From: Advenella sp048381675 | GTDB lineage: Bacteria > Pseudomonadota > Gammaproteobacteria > Burkholderiales > Burkholderiaceae_B | DNA: 64,000 nucleotides | Reading direction: 5' to 3' | Assembly: GCF_048381675.1 (NCBI RefSeq) | Contig: NZ_JBLWIS010000005.1 | Location: 161,166-225,165, forward strand | Part shown: positions 1-8,753 of the stretch, piece after piece | Layout: every line of letters begins with the position of its first letter | Numbering within the stretch: position 1 is the stretch's first letter | Notes under the pieces: generated by a model | What the model was told of the DNA's origin: nothing | Seen by the model: only the letters and a program-made list of their open reading frames with translations | Databases searched by the model: none | Translations under genes and position numbers: made by a program

Positions 1-1876
1 CAGTCTCGATAAACTGGTTTTTCTTGCCTTCAAACAAGGCATCAATCAAGACTTTGTATTTATCGGCAATAAATGCCCTGCGCACCTTGCGGGTTCGGGT
101 CAGCTCGCCATCATCGGGATCAAGTTCTTTATGCAGGATCAGGAAACGGTGAATTTGCAATCCAGCCAGCATTTCATCACTGGCCACATCAATATTGACC
201 TGGTTAATGCAATCGGCAATCAGGTCATAGACCTCGGGCTTTGAAGCCAGGTCGGTATAACCGGCATAAGCCAGGCCACGGCGTTCGGCCCAGTTGGCCA
301 CCGCTTCAAGGTCGATGTTCACAAAGGCACAAACAAAATCCATGTCCGCCCCAAACGCCACCACTTCCTTGATGTAAGGAAAAAACTTCAGCTTGTTTTC
401 CACATACTTGGGCGCAAACATACGGCCATCACGCAATTTGCCCACATCCTTGGCCCGGTCAATAATCTTAAGCTGCCCGTTGGCATCAATGACCCCGGCA
501 TCCCCGGTGTGATACCAGCCATCAGTGGTAAACGACTCTTTGGTAGACTCGGGGTTTTTGTAGTACTCTTTGAACAGGCCCGGGCTTTTTATTTGCACCT
601 CGCCATTATCGGCAATACGTAATTGCACTCCTTCAACGGGCGGCCCCACGGTATCAGCCCTGACATTACCATCGCTTTGCACACAGACAAATACCGAGGT
701 TTCGGTGGAACCATACAATTGCTTTAAATTAATACCAATTGAACGGTAGAAAGAAAACAGGTCAGGGCCAATCGCCTCACCGGCCGTATAGGCTACCCGA
801 ACCCGACTCATGCCCAGGGCGTTACGCAAAGGACCATAAACCAACCAGTCACCCAACGAATACCTGAAACGATCCCATATGCCGACCGGTTCCTTATCAA
901 GGATTCGGGTGCCCACCCGTTTGGCCAGCGCCATGCATGACTTGAACATAGCCTTTTTAAGGCTACCCGCATCTTCCATCCGGATCATGACCTGGGTTAG
1001 CAGGTCTTCAAGCACCCGTGGAGGAGAAAAATAATAGGTTGGTCCGATATCGTGCATGTCAATCGACACCGTCGCCGGTGACTCGGGATGATTCACGGTA
1101 AAACCGGTCACCAGAAGCTGGGTATAGGAAAACATGTTTTGCCCGATCCAGGCCGGTGGCAAATAGGCCAGTACCTCCTCCTTGTCGGTCAGGTTTTCCA
1201 GTTTCTGGATAACCCGGGCACGGTCGATAAGGGCGTGATGGGTAAGCACCACGCCTTTGGGCTTGCCCGTGGTGCCAGAGGTATAGAACATGGCAGCCGT
1301 ATCATCAGCCTTCAGGCTTTGCACCGTGTCAGTAAAAAAACCGGGCTTGGCAAGATCATATTCCTGCCCTTTTTCTTGCAGTTTTTCCCATGACAGCAAC
1401 AGCTCGTCGGTGTAGTGGCGCAGGCCACGCGGATCATCGTAAACCACATGGGCAAGATCGGGCACCTGTTCGCGCACCTCGATCATTTTGTCCACCTGCT
1501 CCTGGTTCTCCACTACCACCACCCGCACACCGGCATCCTGCAGCACATAAACCATTTCCTGCGCTACCGCATCCTGGTACATGGGCACAGGAATGGCCCC
1601 CAGGGACTGGGCTGCCATCATGGCCATGTACAGGCGGGGACGGTTTTCACCGACGACCGCCACATGATCATTTTTCTTGACGCCCAATGCGGCCAGGCCG
1701 CAGGCAGTTTGCCGAACCTCCTGGGCAACTTGTGCCCAGCTTAAGGTTTGCCAAATGCCCAGATCTTTTTCTCGCAATGCCGGTTTGTCAGCGCGAACTT
1801 GCGCGTGATGCAACAGCAAGGCCGGAAATGTGTCCAGACCCGCTTCCGGACCAGCACCATACATAGCGTGAGCCAT
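1..1876 (-). CDS. Long-chain acyl-CoA ligase (AMP-binding), 3' end cut by window edge
   Basis: The reading frame is open from the ATG at 1876 to the left edge, giving about 625 residues without a stop, so only the last few residues should be missing. It encodes an ATP-dependent ligase that activates fatty acids to acyl-CoA through an acyl-adenylate. The P-loop-like signature YTSGTTGKPKG lies at about residues 198-208, followed by the acyl-binding core, LYGSTET and the hinge region GWYHTGDAG near residue 455 that typifies ANL enzymes. The N-terminus runs MAHAMYGAGPEAG. No signal peptide is seen, so it should be cytoplasmic or membrane-associated. It is divergent from the Crp/Fnr-type gene at 2076 across a 200-bp shared promoter region. 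Family assignment is firm; chain-length preference is not readable from sequence. Confidence 0.9.
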   Translation of the reverse strand, partial: MAHAMYGAGPEAGLDTFPALLLHHAQVRADKPALREKDLGIWQTLSWAQVAQEVRQTACGLAALGVKKNDHVAVVGENRPRLYMAMMAAQSLGAIPVPMYQDAVAQEMVYVLQDAGVRVVVVENQEQVDKMIEVREQVPDLAHVVYDDPRGLRHYTDELLLSWEKLQEKGQEYDLAKPGFFTDTVQSLKADDTAAMFYTSGTTGKPKGVVLTHHALIDRARVIQKLENLTDKEEVLAYLPPAWIGQNMFSYTQLLVTGFTVNHPESPATVSIDMHDIGPTYYFSPPRVLEDLLTQVMIRMEDAGSLKKAMFKSCMALAKRVGTRILDKEPVGIWDRFRYSLGDWLVYGPLRNALGMSRVRVAYTAGEAIGPDLFSFYRSIGINLKQLYGSTETSVFVCVQSDGNVRADTVGPPVEGVQLRIADNGEVQIKSPGLFKEYYKNPESTKESFTTDGWYHTGDAGVIDANGQLKIIDRAKDVGKLRDGRMFAPKYVENKLKFFPYIKEVVAFGADMDFVCAFVNIDLEAVANWAERRGLAYAGYTDLASKPEVYDLIADCINQVNIDVASDEMLAGLQIHRFLILHKELDPDDGELTRTRKVRRAFIADKYKVLIDALFEGKKNQFIET

Positions 1877-2032
1877 GTTGTCTCCTTGTATATTGTGTCT
1901 CTAGCATGACTTGTTCCGTTTTATTCTGTTTACCACTAAAACTTTAAATTAGAAATAAAAACGGATGGATCAATCTTGTGTAATTATTCTTTTTAATGTA
2001 TTGCAAAGTTAGCCTGTTGAATGTAATCTAAC

Positions 2033-2048
2033 TGTCGTTACGGTGACA
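2033..2048. promoter_or_regulatory. Candidate Crp/Fnr-type operator (5-6-5 inverted repeat)
   Basis: The sequence TGTCG-TTACGG-TGACA has the 5-6-5 spacing of Crp/Fnr operators, with half-sites TGTCG and TGTCA rather than TGTGA or TTGAT. It lies 28 bp before the ATG of the Crp/Fnr-type gene at 2076, so autoregulation is an inference. The same gap holds the promoter of the divergent acyl-CoA ligase. Confidence 0.35.
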
Positions 2049-2075
2049 TTTTGACCGCTTCTAGGGTAAGTCCTT

Positions 2076-2744
2076 ATGACTGAATTTGCTCCACATCTCT
2101 CCAGCTGGTTTCCTCTTCTGGCCCCCGAACATCAAGAACGGGTCAGGCAGGACATTAAGGTGCATCAATATCCGCCAGGCGCCATGATTGTGCGCAAGGG
2201 CGAATCTTCCGATCACTGGATTGGCGTTATTGAAGGATTAATCCGCATCTCGGTCGGCAATGCCGACGGCAAGGTCGCGGCACTCATTGGCATTCCTTCA
2301 GGGGGTTGGGTGGGTGAAGGCAGCCTGCTGAAAAAAGAACAACGCAAATATGACATTATTGCGCTGCGCCATTCCACCATTGCCAAAATGCCGGCCTACA
2401 CGTTTGAATGGCTGCTGGACAATAGCATCCCTTTCAACCGCTATTTGCTGCACCTGCTTAACGAACGGGTGGGACACTTTGTCGGCAAAGCCGAACACGA
2501 CCGCCTGCTAAATGCCGATGCCCGTATCGCGCGCTGCCTGGCCGAACTTTGCAACTCGCGCCTGTATCCAGGCATTGGCAATCGCATGGAAATAACCCAG
2601 GAAGAGCTAGGCTACCTGGCCCGGGTTTCACGCCAGCGGGCCAACCAGGCCCTGAAAAAACTGGAGGCAGACGGCCTGTTAAGCGTGGAGTATGGGGCTA
2701 TCTGCGTAGAAGACCTGGAAGGCCTGCAAAACTACGGTAATTAG
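2076..2744 (+). CDS. Crp/Fnr family transcriptional regulator
   Basis: This is a 222-residue cytoplasmic regulator of the usual Crp/Fnr length. An N-terminal cyclic-nucleotide-binding-type beta-roll covers roughly residues 20-130, a long dimerisation helix follows, and a winged helix-turn-helix lies at about 170-215. The recognition helix reads SRQRANQALKKLE, lacking the Glu of the SRE motif in E. coli CRP and FNR, so its DNA half-site may differ. There is no N-terminal cysteine cluster, so an oxygen-sensing FNR-type iron-sulfur cluster is not expected. A 5-6-5 inverted repeat at 2033-2048 is a plausible self-operator. The gene is divergent from an acyl-CoA ligase and convergent with yggS. 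Its effector is unknown. Confidence 0.88.
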   Translation: MTEFAPHLSSWFPLLAPEHQERVRQDIKVHQYPPGAMIVRKGESSDHWIGVIEGLIRISVGNADGKVAALIGIPSGGWVGEGSLLKKEQRKYDIIALRHSTIAKMPAYTFEWLLDNSIPFNRYLLHLLNERVGHFVGKAEHDRLLNADARIARCLAELCNSRLYPGIGNRMEITQEELGYLARVSRQRANQALKKLEADGLLSVEYGAICVEDLEGLQNYGN

Positions 2745-2770
2745 ATGCAAACTATTTGATTTTTGCGTGT

Positions 2771-2892
2771 AACCACCCCGTCGCTGCGCGCCAACCCTCC
2801 GCAGGAGGGGAATGTGTAGTACAGTCGTTTCCACGAAGAAAGAAAATTCCCCTCCCCTGGAGGGGTGGCAGGCGCAGCCTGACGGGGTGGTT
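2771..2892. repeat. REPIN-like palindromic element, copy 1
   Basis: This 122-bp element begins AACCACCCCGTC and ends with its exact reverse complement GACGGGGTGGTT. Inside are two further hairpins of the CCCTCC-GCA-GGAGGGG type, and a core that is the reverse complement of the cores at 40793-40914 and 55071-55191. It lies between the convergent 3' ends of the Crp/Fnr-type gene and yggS. It carries no coding capacity. Confidence 0.9.
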
Positions 2893-2902
2893 GCCGGAAG
2901 TC

Positions 2903-3589
2903 TTAAGCATAATCACGCTGGCCAAAAATGGCCGAACCGATCCTGACTTCGGTAGAGCCTTCCTGAATGGCCCATTCAAAATCACCGCTCATGCCCATCG
3001 AAAGGGTAGGCAGCGCCAATCCGGTCTGATCTTGACATTGCTGCCTTAAATGACGCAAGGCAGCAAAACATGCCCGCACCTTTGCCTCAGAATCGCTATT
3101 TTCAGCAACCGTCATCAACCCCATTGGGCGAAGCGTTTGCATAGCTTTGAGTTCCTGTAAAAACGCCGGCACCGCCTCGGCTGGCATGCCGGTCTTGCTT
3201 TCCTCGGGGCTGGTTTTTACCTGCACCAGCACATCTATCGTGCGGTTTTCAAGCTGCAAGCGTTTATCCAGCGCCAAGGCCAAGTCCAGCCGGTCCATAG
3301 ACTGGACTTCAGCGGCATAACGGGCCACTTCCTTGGCCTTGTTGGTTTGCATATAGCCAATAATGACCCACTCAATGGGATACTCGTGAAACACTTCGGC
3401 TTTTTGCTTCATTTCCTGCACTTTATTTTCACCAAAACGGCGCAGGCCGGCATTGATTGCCTCTTGGAGCACATCGGGCCCAAAGGTTTTGCTAACCGGC
3501 AATATCCGTACACTGTCAGGTTCACGTCCTGCCCTGATACAAGCCTGTTCCACCCTTTTTTTTACTTCTTCGTAGCGTTGTGCCAGCAT
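2903..3589 (-). CDS. yggS: YggS family pyridoxal-phosphate homeostasis protein
   Basis: About 228 residues, the usual size for the PLPBP/YggS/PROSC family, which are single-domain PLP-binding TIM-barrel proteins without known catalysis that buffer pyridoxal phosphate. The family signature around the PLP lysine is visible as ILPVSKTFG near residue 32, and other family motifs include FGENKVQE, IGYMQTNK (family IGxLQxNK) and the C-terminal MGMSGDFEWAI. I prefer the ATG at 3589 because AGGAG stands 8 nt before it; a GTG at 3595 is also in frame but only 2 nt from that site. The protein is cytoplasmic. It converges with the Crp/Fnr-type gene across a palindromic repeat and is divergent from the thioesterase at 3812. 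Confidence 0.93.
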   Translation of the reverse strand: MLAQRYEEVKKRVEQACIRAGREPDSVRILPVSKTFGPDVLQEAINAGLRRFGENKVQEMKQKAEVFHEYPIEWVIIGYMQTNKAKEVARYAAEVQSMDRLDLALALDKRLQLENRTIDVLVQVKTSPEESKTGMPAEAVPAFLQELKAMQTLRPMGLMTVAENSDSEAKVRACFAALRHLRQQCQDQTGLALPTLSMGMSGDFEWAIQEGSTEVRIGSAIFGQRDYA

Positions 3590-3733
3590 TACCACTGCTC
3601 CTGTTGAAAAACCAGCACCTATTTTAACCCAGCCCCTGTCGCCTACATAGAGCCAGTTGTTCGTTCGCTAACCAAGCCTCTGCAAAAGCTTGGCATGCCG
3701 CAGTGATTTGTCTTCAACGAGGCCACAACCCAC

Positions 3734-3780
3734 CTTGCCCCAAACTTACCGTGGGGCAAGCGGTTTAAATTCGGTATAAT
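3734..3780. promoter_or_regulatory. Inverted repeat overlapping a likely promoter of the thioesterase gene
   Basis: A perfect 9-bp inverted repeat, CTTGCCCCA at 3734-3742 and TGGGGCAAG at 3752-3760, is followed by a consensus -10 hexamer TATAAT at 3775-3780. The right arm falls where the -35 element should be, so a protein bound there would affect transcription of the gene at 3812. The rest of the 220-bp divergent gap shows nothing else. Confidence 0.45.
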
Positions 3781-3811
3781 TCAATTTTCAAATACCCCCT
3801 GCAATATCGCC

Positions 3812-4297
3812 ATGAGCCACAACAAGCCACACCAACTTTCCATGACCATTCTAATGACCCCCGACATGGCCAACTTTGCCGGTAATGTACACGGTGGCAC
3901 CATTTTGAAATACCTTGACCAGGTGGCTTTTGCCTGTGCCAGCCGTTATGCGGGTACCTATGTGGTTACCCTGTCAGTAGACCAGGTCATGTTCCGCCAA
4001 CCGATTCATGTAGGCGAACTGGTGAATTTTTACGCATCCGTTAACTACACCGGCAAAACCTCAATGGAAATTGGCATTAAAGTCGTCACGGAAAACATTC
4101 GGGAACAATTCGTGCGCCACACCAACAGCTGCTATTTCACCATGATTGCGGTTGACGATAATGGACAACCTACGGCAGTACCCCAGCTTACTCCCACGAC
4201 GGAAGAAGAAAAACATCGTTTCATTGCCGCGCAACAACGCCGCGAACTACGTCAAGAAATGGAAAAACGCCACGCGGAAATCAGGGCAAACAACTAG
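3812..4297 (+). CDS. Acyl-CoA thioesterase, single hot-dog domain (YciA/BACH type)
   Basis: A 161-residue hot-dog-fold thioesterase that hydrolyses acyl-CoA to free acid and CoA. The family signature lies near the N-terminus: MTPDMANFAGNVHGG followed by TILKYLDQVAFACA, where the Asn/His-Gly-Gly loop and the Asp of YLDQ correspond to catalytic positions. The C-terminal 25 residues form a charged, probably helical tail (EEEKHRFIAAQQRRELRQEM), common in this group. There is no signal peptide, so it is cytoplasmic. A TATAAT box with a palindrome lies just upstream. Substrate chain length cannot be told. With the TesB homologue at 5705 and the ligase at 1 it makes a small acyl-CoA-handling neighbourhood, though the genes are not one operon. 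Confidence 0.88.
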   Translation: MSHNKPHQLSMTILMTPDMANFAGNVHGGTILKYLDQVAFACASRYAGTYVVTLSVDQVMFRQPIHVGELVNFYASVNYTGKTSMEIGIKVVTENIREQFVRHTNSCYFTMIAVDDNGQPTAVPQLTPTTEEEKHRFIAAQQRRELRQEMEKRHAEIRANN

Positions 4298-4340
4298 GCT
4301 GGCAAATTTTTAAGCTTATGAACAATGCCAGCCACAAACC

Positions 4341-5363
4341 TTAGCGGGGCCTGATTTTAGCCAGCGTGATTCGCTTGCGCCAACGCTCTGCCTCATACTG
4401 AATGAATTTATCAATATTCAGGCAAACCTTGTCAAGGGGCTTTAAACCTGTTTTTTGCATGGCCAGCTTTACCTTGGGGTCAGATACGGATTCTCGCAGC
4501 ACGGAGCGCATTTTTGTTACCACCTCAGGGGCCACGCCCTTGGGTGCCGCCACACCAACCCACCCTTCCAGGACGAAATCCGGATGCAGTTTTGTGGTTG
4601 ACTCTACCATGCTCATATCAAGCCCCGGAATATCTCCGGTGGTGGCCAATACACGGATTTTATTTTCTGCCAGTAGGTCGGCAATAAAAATACCATCAAG
4701 AAAAGCAAACTGTATCCCGTTTATCGCCAGTTCATGCAATAGCATTTGCCGGTTTGTATAAGGCATGATGTTGACATTTAAATCAGCATAATAATTGAAT
4801 AACCCGGCGGCAACCTGCGAGGTGCTGTTGTAATAGCCTATCCGGTAATCGGCCGGATTAAGGCGAATGGCCTCTAACAATTGTGAAAATGTATGGAACG
4901 GACTGTTGGCCGGCACGACAAGCGCGGCAGGAGAGGTTCCAATCATGCCAATATTGACAAGATCCTGCTCAGGAGAATAGGAATTGTCTTTTTGCAACAT
5001 GCTGTTAACGCCTTGGGTTGAATGCGTTGACAGCAAAAAAACACTACCATCCCCGGCAGACTGGGTGACATAATCGGCACTGATCATGCCTCCTTCCCCG
5101 CTTATTTGCATGAACTCTACGTCAGAACCTATTTTTTCATGCAAAAAACTGGAAAAAGCGGAGGCAAACTCATTCAGGGTTTTGGGCATCTGAGTACCCA
5201 CCACCACGGAAACCACTGGCAAGTTGGCCGCAATATCATGATTATGATATGCCCGGGCATGCCCAGCCAATGACAGAAAAGCCAAACCAGACACCAGCAA
5301 CCAACGCATTATATGCATGAACTGTTTATTCATTACCATGTACAAAAACCCGTGCCTATTCAT
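4341..5363 (-). CDS. Bug family periplasmic solute-binding protein (tripartite tricarboxylate type)
   Basis: A 340-residue extracytoplasmic binding protein of the Bug/TctC family, which is greatly expanded in Burkholderiales and binds carboxylates or related small molecules. The N-terminus has a signal peptide: basic and hydrophobic stretch MRWLLVSGLAFLSLAGHARA with a likely cleavage after ARA. An in-frame ATG at 5333 would give a tidier signal sequence; neither start has a clear Shine-Dalgarno site, so the start is uncertain. The body shows the family fold, for example VVVGTQMPKTLNEFASAF, APKGVAPEVVTKM and the alpha-helical C-terminus. No membrane subunits (TctA/TctB) are adjacent, which is usual for these orphan binding proteins. 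The ligand is unknown. Confidence 0.85.
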   Translation of the reverse strand: MNRHGFLYMVMNKQFMHIMRWLLVSGLAFLSLAGHARAYHNHDIAANLPVVSVVVGTQMPKTLNEFASAFSSFLHEKIGSDVEFMQISGEGGMISADYVTQSAGDGSVFLLSTHSTQGVNSMLQKDNSYSPEQDLVNIGMIGTSPAALVVPANSPFHTFSQLLEAIRLNPADYRIGYYNSTSQVAAGLFNYYADLNVNIMPYTNRQMLLHELAINGIQFAFLDGIFIADLLAENKIRVLATTGDIPGLDMSMVESTTKLHPDFVLEGWVGVAAPKGVAPEVVTKMRSVLRESVSDPKVKLAMQKTGLKPLDKVCLNIDKFIQYEAERWRKRITLAKIRPR

Positions 5364-5704
5364 AATTAAGCCGAAAACACAAAAACCCGAACCTTGCCCT
5401 CAAGGTGCGCACTATGAATATTTACAATGCACAAACTTTACATTTCTTAACTATTCAAACAATTTAATTTTACTTCATTTTACTAAAACTTACATTGCAG
5501 GTTACAAAAAACACTTGCGTCACGTCAAACAAAAATACTTTCTGCATTCAGCGTGCAGACACGTCCTGACCCAAGTCCATGCACGGTGTCATGACCGGTA
5601 CTTGCCATTGCCTGCCAGACTTTGCCCGTAAAAGACAACCCATCAACATTTTTCACGTTAGCTGCTAAACTTCCAGCATTGAACATTACATTCCTGATCC
5701 CGCA
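5364..5704. other. 341-bp divergent intergenic region
   Basis: This gap lies between the divergent Bug-protein and TesB genes. The first half (about 5380-5530) is strongly AT-rich with short A and T runs, the second half is balanced. It must hold both promoters, but I could not pick out a convincing -35/-10 pair. There is no credible ORF, RNA gene or repeat element. Confidence 0.5.
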
Positions 5705-6580
5705 ATGAACCAAGCACTGACTGCCCTGACAGAACAACTCAAACTGACTGCCCTTGATAGCAATACTTTCCTTGGTGAAAGCATCGACCTTTTTGGTTCG
5801 GGACGCGTTTTCGGTGGTCAGGTACTCGGCCAATCCCTCATGGCTGCCTCCAGAACCATCACCAAACAGGAACGGGAGGCGCATTCCATGCATGCCTATT
5901 TCCTGCTACCCGGGGATACCAATGAACCTATCCGCTACGAAGTGGAACGCATCCGCGATGGCGGCAGTTTTTCGGCACGGCGTGTAGTTGCCATACAGCA
6001 TGAGCGCCCCATTTTTTTCATGTCCGCCAGCTTTCAGGCCAGCGAACCGGGATTTGAACACCAGGCCACCATGCCCACGGTGCCGTCACCGGAAAGCCTG
6101 CAAAGTGAAATTGATATATTCCGGTCAATTGCCGCAGAACTGCCCCCAGCATGGGCCAAACGTGTCATGCAAACACCACCTATCGATATTCGTCCGGTTA
6201 ACCCCATTAACCCTTTGAATCCAGGGGCTCATTTACCCTGTTCAAATTTCTGGTTCAAGGCCAACGGCATCCTGCCCGAAGACTCGTTGCTGCATAAGTC
6301 CATGATGGCCTATACCTCTGACTTTCATTTGTTGCTTACCGCCTTGCTGCCACACGGACAATCCGCCTTCAGCCCATCCATGCAAATGGCCAGCATTGAC
6401 CATGCAATGTGGTTTCATCGCCCGGCAAACATGAATGAATGGTTGCTATATGCCATAGAATCACCCAGCGCCAGTAATGCCAGAGGCTTTTGCCGGGCCA
6501 ATATTTTTGACCGCCGTGGTCGCCTGGTTGCTTCCAGTGCCCAGGAAGGGCTTATGCGGAAAACCCCGGCACAGCCATAA
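5705..6580 (+). CDS. tesB: Acyl-CoA thioesterase II
   Basis: At 291 residues it matches the length of E. coli TesB, a double hot-dog-fold enzyme that hydrolyses medium- and long-chain acyl-CoA. The N-terminal domain carries RVFGGQVLGQSLMAA and HSMHAYFLLPGD, the C-terminal domain SMASIDHAMWFHRP-like sequence (read as QMASIDHAMWFHRP) and the final RLVASSAQEGLMR. The Asp of IDHAMWFHR and the Gln of SSAQEG match the Asp-Gln-Thr catalytic network known for TesB. The protein has no signal peptide. It is convergent with the acyltransferase at 6591, leaving only 10 bp between stop codons. The functional assignment is firm at family level. Confidence 0.93.
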   Translation: MNQALTALTEQLKLTALDSNTFLGESIDLFGSGRVFGGQVLGQSLMAASRTITKQEREAHSMHAYFLLPGDTNEPIRYEVERIRDGGSFSARRVVAIQHERPIFFMSASFQASEPGFEHQATMPTVPSPESLQSEIDIFRSIAAELPPAWAKRVMQTPPIDIRPVNPINPLNPGAHLPCSNFWFKANGILPEDSLLHKSMMAYTSDFHLLLTALLPHGQSAFSPSMQMASIDHAMWFHRPANMNEWLLYAIESPSASNARGFCRANIFDRRGRLVASSAQEGLMRKTPAQP

Positions 6581-6590
6581 ACACAAGGCC

Positions 6591-8576
6591 CTATTCCTTG
6601 TCTGGTTCAAGGCCCCATGCACGCATTAACTCAGGCACAATTTTCTGGCTAACCAACAGGGAGCCATCACGTGACAGGTGAGTGCCGTCTGAATACAGGA
6701 AGCGGCCCGCTTGCATGGTTTGGCACAACCGTTCACCACATAAAATGTCATAGGGATCAATAAAAATCACGTTGAATCGGGACAAAGCGTATTGGGCCAG
6801 CATCTGGTTAATTTGCCAGGCATTGCCCTGTTCCCGTGGCAACTCCAGGTATTTGGCACAAGTCAGCGGCAAATAGCCAGGCCTGTCTACACAGGAAGCC
6901 AGCCCCACCTGCGAACCTGCCCCGGGCGGTGCACCGATGATGATTAACGGGTTATCCAGCCCGATCCGCTCATGGATGGCATCAAAATTGGCCTGCAGAA
7001 AAAGTGCATAGGCCTCATCAGACAGGCGAACCCGGCTGCCATCGGCCTTGCCAAGGGTATTTTGGTAATTACGGAAACTGACCGCATAAATCAGGGGAAT
7101 TCGAGAAGTAAATGCCGTCTGCAAGGCGTAGTCTAGCCGGTCCTGGCAATCCTGGCGGGCGATACCATCCAGGATACGGGTGTAGCCTGGCCCAAAAAAA
7201 CAGCCATCTTCAAATGACGTGTCTATTTTTATACCTTGCCCTGCCAACACCTGGTCTAGCCCGTAGGCAAACTGCCGCGCGTAACTGTCACCCAAAAAAA
7301 CGGCCTCATGAAACAGGGCCTGGGGGTCGCCAAGGGTTTGGCTACCCATTTCATATCCGGCCCCACCGTACTGTTCTTCGTGAAAACGGGGGGAATCAAA
7401 AGTATGCTGGCTGAAATGCGTATTCATCCTGAATGGCATGCCGTTTTGCGTCAGTATAAAAAAAGCGGGCAGTAACACCACCGCCACCGCACCGACCCGC
7501 AGCAGCATTTCCTTGAAATACCAACTGGCCAGATTCATGCGCCGGTAACGGTTCTCTACCCATACATACATGGCATAGCCCAAAAACAGGGGCAATACCA
7601 CCAAGGCCAATTGCTCGGCCGGCACCAAGGGACGGTAAATATAGTATTTATAAAAAACGATCAACGGCCAATGAATCAAATATACCGAATAAGAAATGAG
7701 CCCGATAAACACCGCAAGCCGGTTCCTGAGCAGCCAACCGGCATAACGGGCACCACTGGCAAAAATACACAGGGCGGCCCCCAGTGCCGGCACCAGCGCG
7801 TTGAAGCCCGGAAAAGCGGTTGTTTTATCAAACATGAACACGCCCCATGCCAACAAGGCATAGCCCGCCAGCATGATTAGCTCTTGCCAGACATTGGCTA
7901 ACACAAAGCGGCGCACGGCAAAAACCAGCAAGCCGCCAATGGCAAACTCAAACACCCTGAATGGGGTCAGGAAATAATTGGCCGAAGGGTCCACCTGCGT
8001 ATACCACTGCGAGGCGAGCAGGGAAAGCAGCCCCGACAATGCCAGCACCCAGGGCAACAGACGGGCATTAAGCCTGTACGCGCCATAAACAATAAATGGC
8101 CAAACCAGATAAAACTGCTGCTCTACCCCTAGCGACCAGGTATGCAGCAATGGGTTGGTCTCAGAAGAAGTATCAAAATACCCTGCCCCCAGCCAGAACT
8201 TGATATTGGACACCGAAAAAAAGGCATATATGGTTGACTCGGCCAGGGAGATATAATCACCAGGCGAAAAGACCAGAAAGCCCAGGACCAGACACAGCAA
8301 CAGGGTAAATAAAAGGGCCGGGTACAACCGCGCAATCCGCCGTACCATAAAGCGGGTAAAACTAAATGAGCCAGCCTGGCAACTGTCGATTAAAATCCGG
8401 GTTATCAAATAGCCGGAAATCACAAAGAAAACATCAACCCCCGTAAACCCGCCCCCAAACACGGAAAACCCGGCATGGAAAAACAATACAGCCATCACGG
8501 CAAGTGCCCGCAACCCATCTACCTCGGGTTGATAGCCAGCGCGGGGAGCTTCATGAACCGGAACAAACAAAGACAT
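6591..8576 (-). CDS. OafA/YrhL-type membrane acyltransferase with SGNH domain
   Basis: A large (661-residue) integral-membrane O-acyltransferase of the kind that acetylates surface glycans. The N-terminal acyltransferase-3 domain (about residues 10-350) starts with the signature GYQPEVDGLRALAVMAVLFF and has around ten hydrophobic segments plus VDVFFVISGYLITRI. A periplasmic SGNH hydrolase-like domain follows, with the nucleophile block VFLGDSYARQF and the C-terminal catalytic Asp/His in SDGTHLSRDGS. This fusion is typical of O-antigen or peptidoglycan O-acetyltransferases. The start is taken at ATG 8576; a GTG at 8588 is in frame. It is 1.8 kb from the polysaccharide locus, so modification of that glycan is plausible but not shown. 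Confidence 0.9.
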   Translation of the reverse strand: MSLFVPVHEAPRAGYQPEVDGLRALAVMAVLFFHAGFSVFGGGFTGVDVFFVISGYLITRILIDSCQAGSFSFTRFMVRRIARLYPALLFTLLLCLVLGFLVFSPGDYISLAESTIYAFFSVSNIKFWLGAGYFDTSSETNPLLHTWSLGVEQQFYLVWPFIVYGAYRLNARLLPWVLALSGLLSLLASQWYTQVDPSANYFLTPFRVFEFAIGGLLVFAVRRFVLANVWQELIMLAGYALLAWGVFMFDKTTAFPGFNALVPALGAALCIFASGARYAGWLLRNRLAVFIGLISYSVYLIHWPLIVFYKYYIYRPLVPAEQLALVVLPLFLGYAMYVWVENRYRRMNLASWYFKEMLLRVGAVAVVLLPAFFILTQNGMPFRMNTHFSQHTFDSPRFHEEQYGGAGYEMGSQTLGDPQALFHEAVFLGDSYARQFAYGLDQVLAGQGIKIDTSFEDGCFFGPGYTRILDGIARQDCQDRLDYALQTAFTSRIPLIYAVSFRNYQNTLGKADGSRVRLSDEAYALFLQANFDAIHERIGLDNPLIIIGAPPGAGSQVGLASCVDRPGYLPLTCAKYLELPREQGNAWQINQMLAQYALSRFNVIFIDPYDILCGERLCQTMQAGRFLYSDGTHLSRDGSLLVSQKIVPELMRAWGLEPDKE

Positions 8577-8753
8577 AGTGCCCAACACAAAAAAATTGCA
8601 ACAGTAAACGAGAGTATCTTAACCCATATTGCAAAGCGCAAAAATTGGTTAAAAATATTTTATCCTGCATCAAATAATGCCAAATAAATATTGGAAAATA
8701 TCGGCAGACCCCGAATTATCAATTGAAACCTGTAAAATATTTTTTTCAACTAC

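Noticed and set aside
1088..1744. Three plus-strand open frames of 96-109 residues
   Set aside because: They lie entirely antisense to the acyl-CoA ligase, which is continuous and has full family motifs on the other strand.
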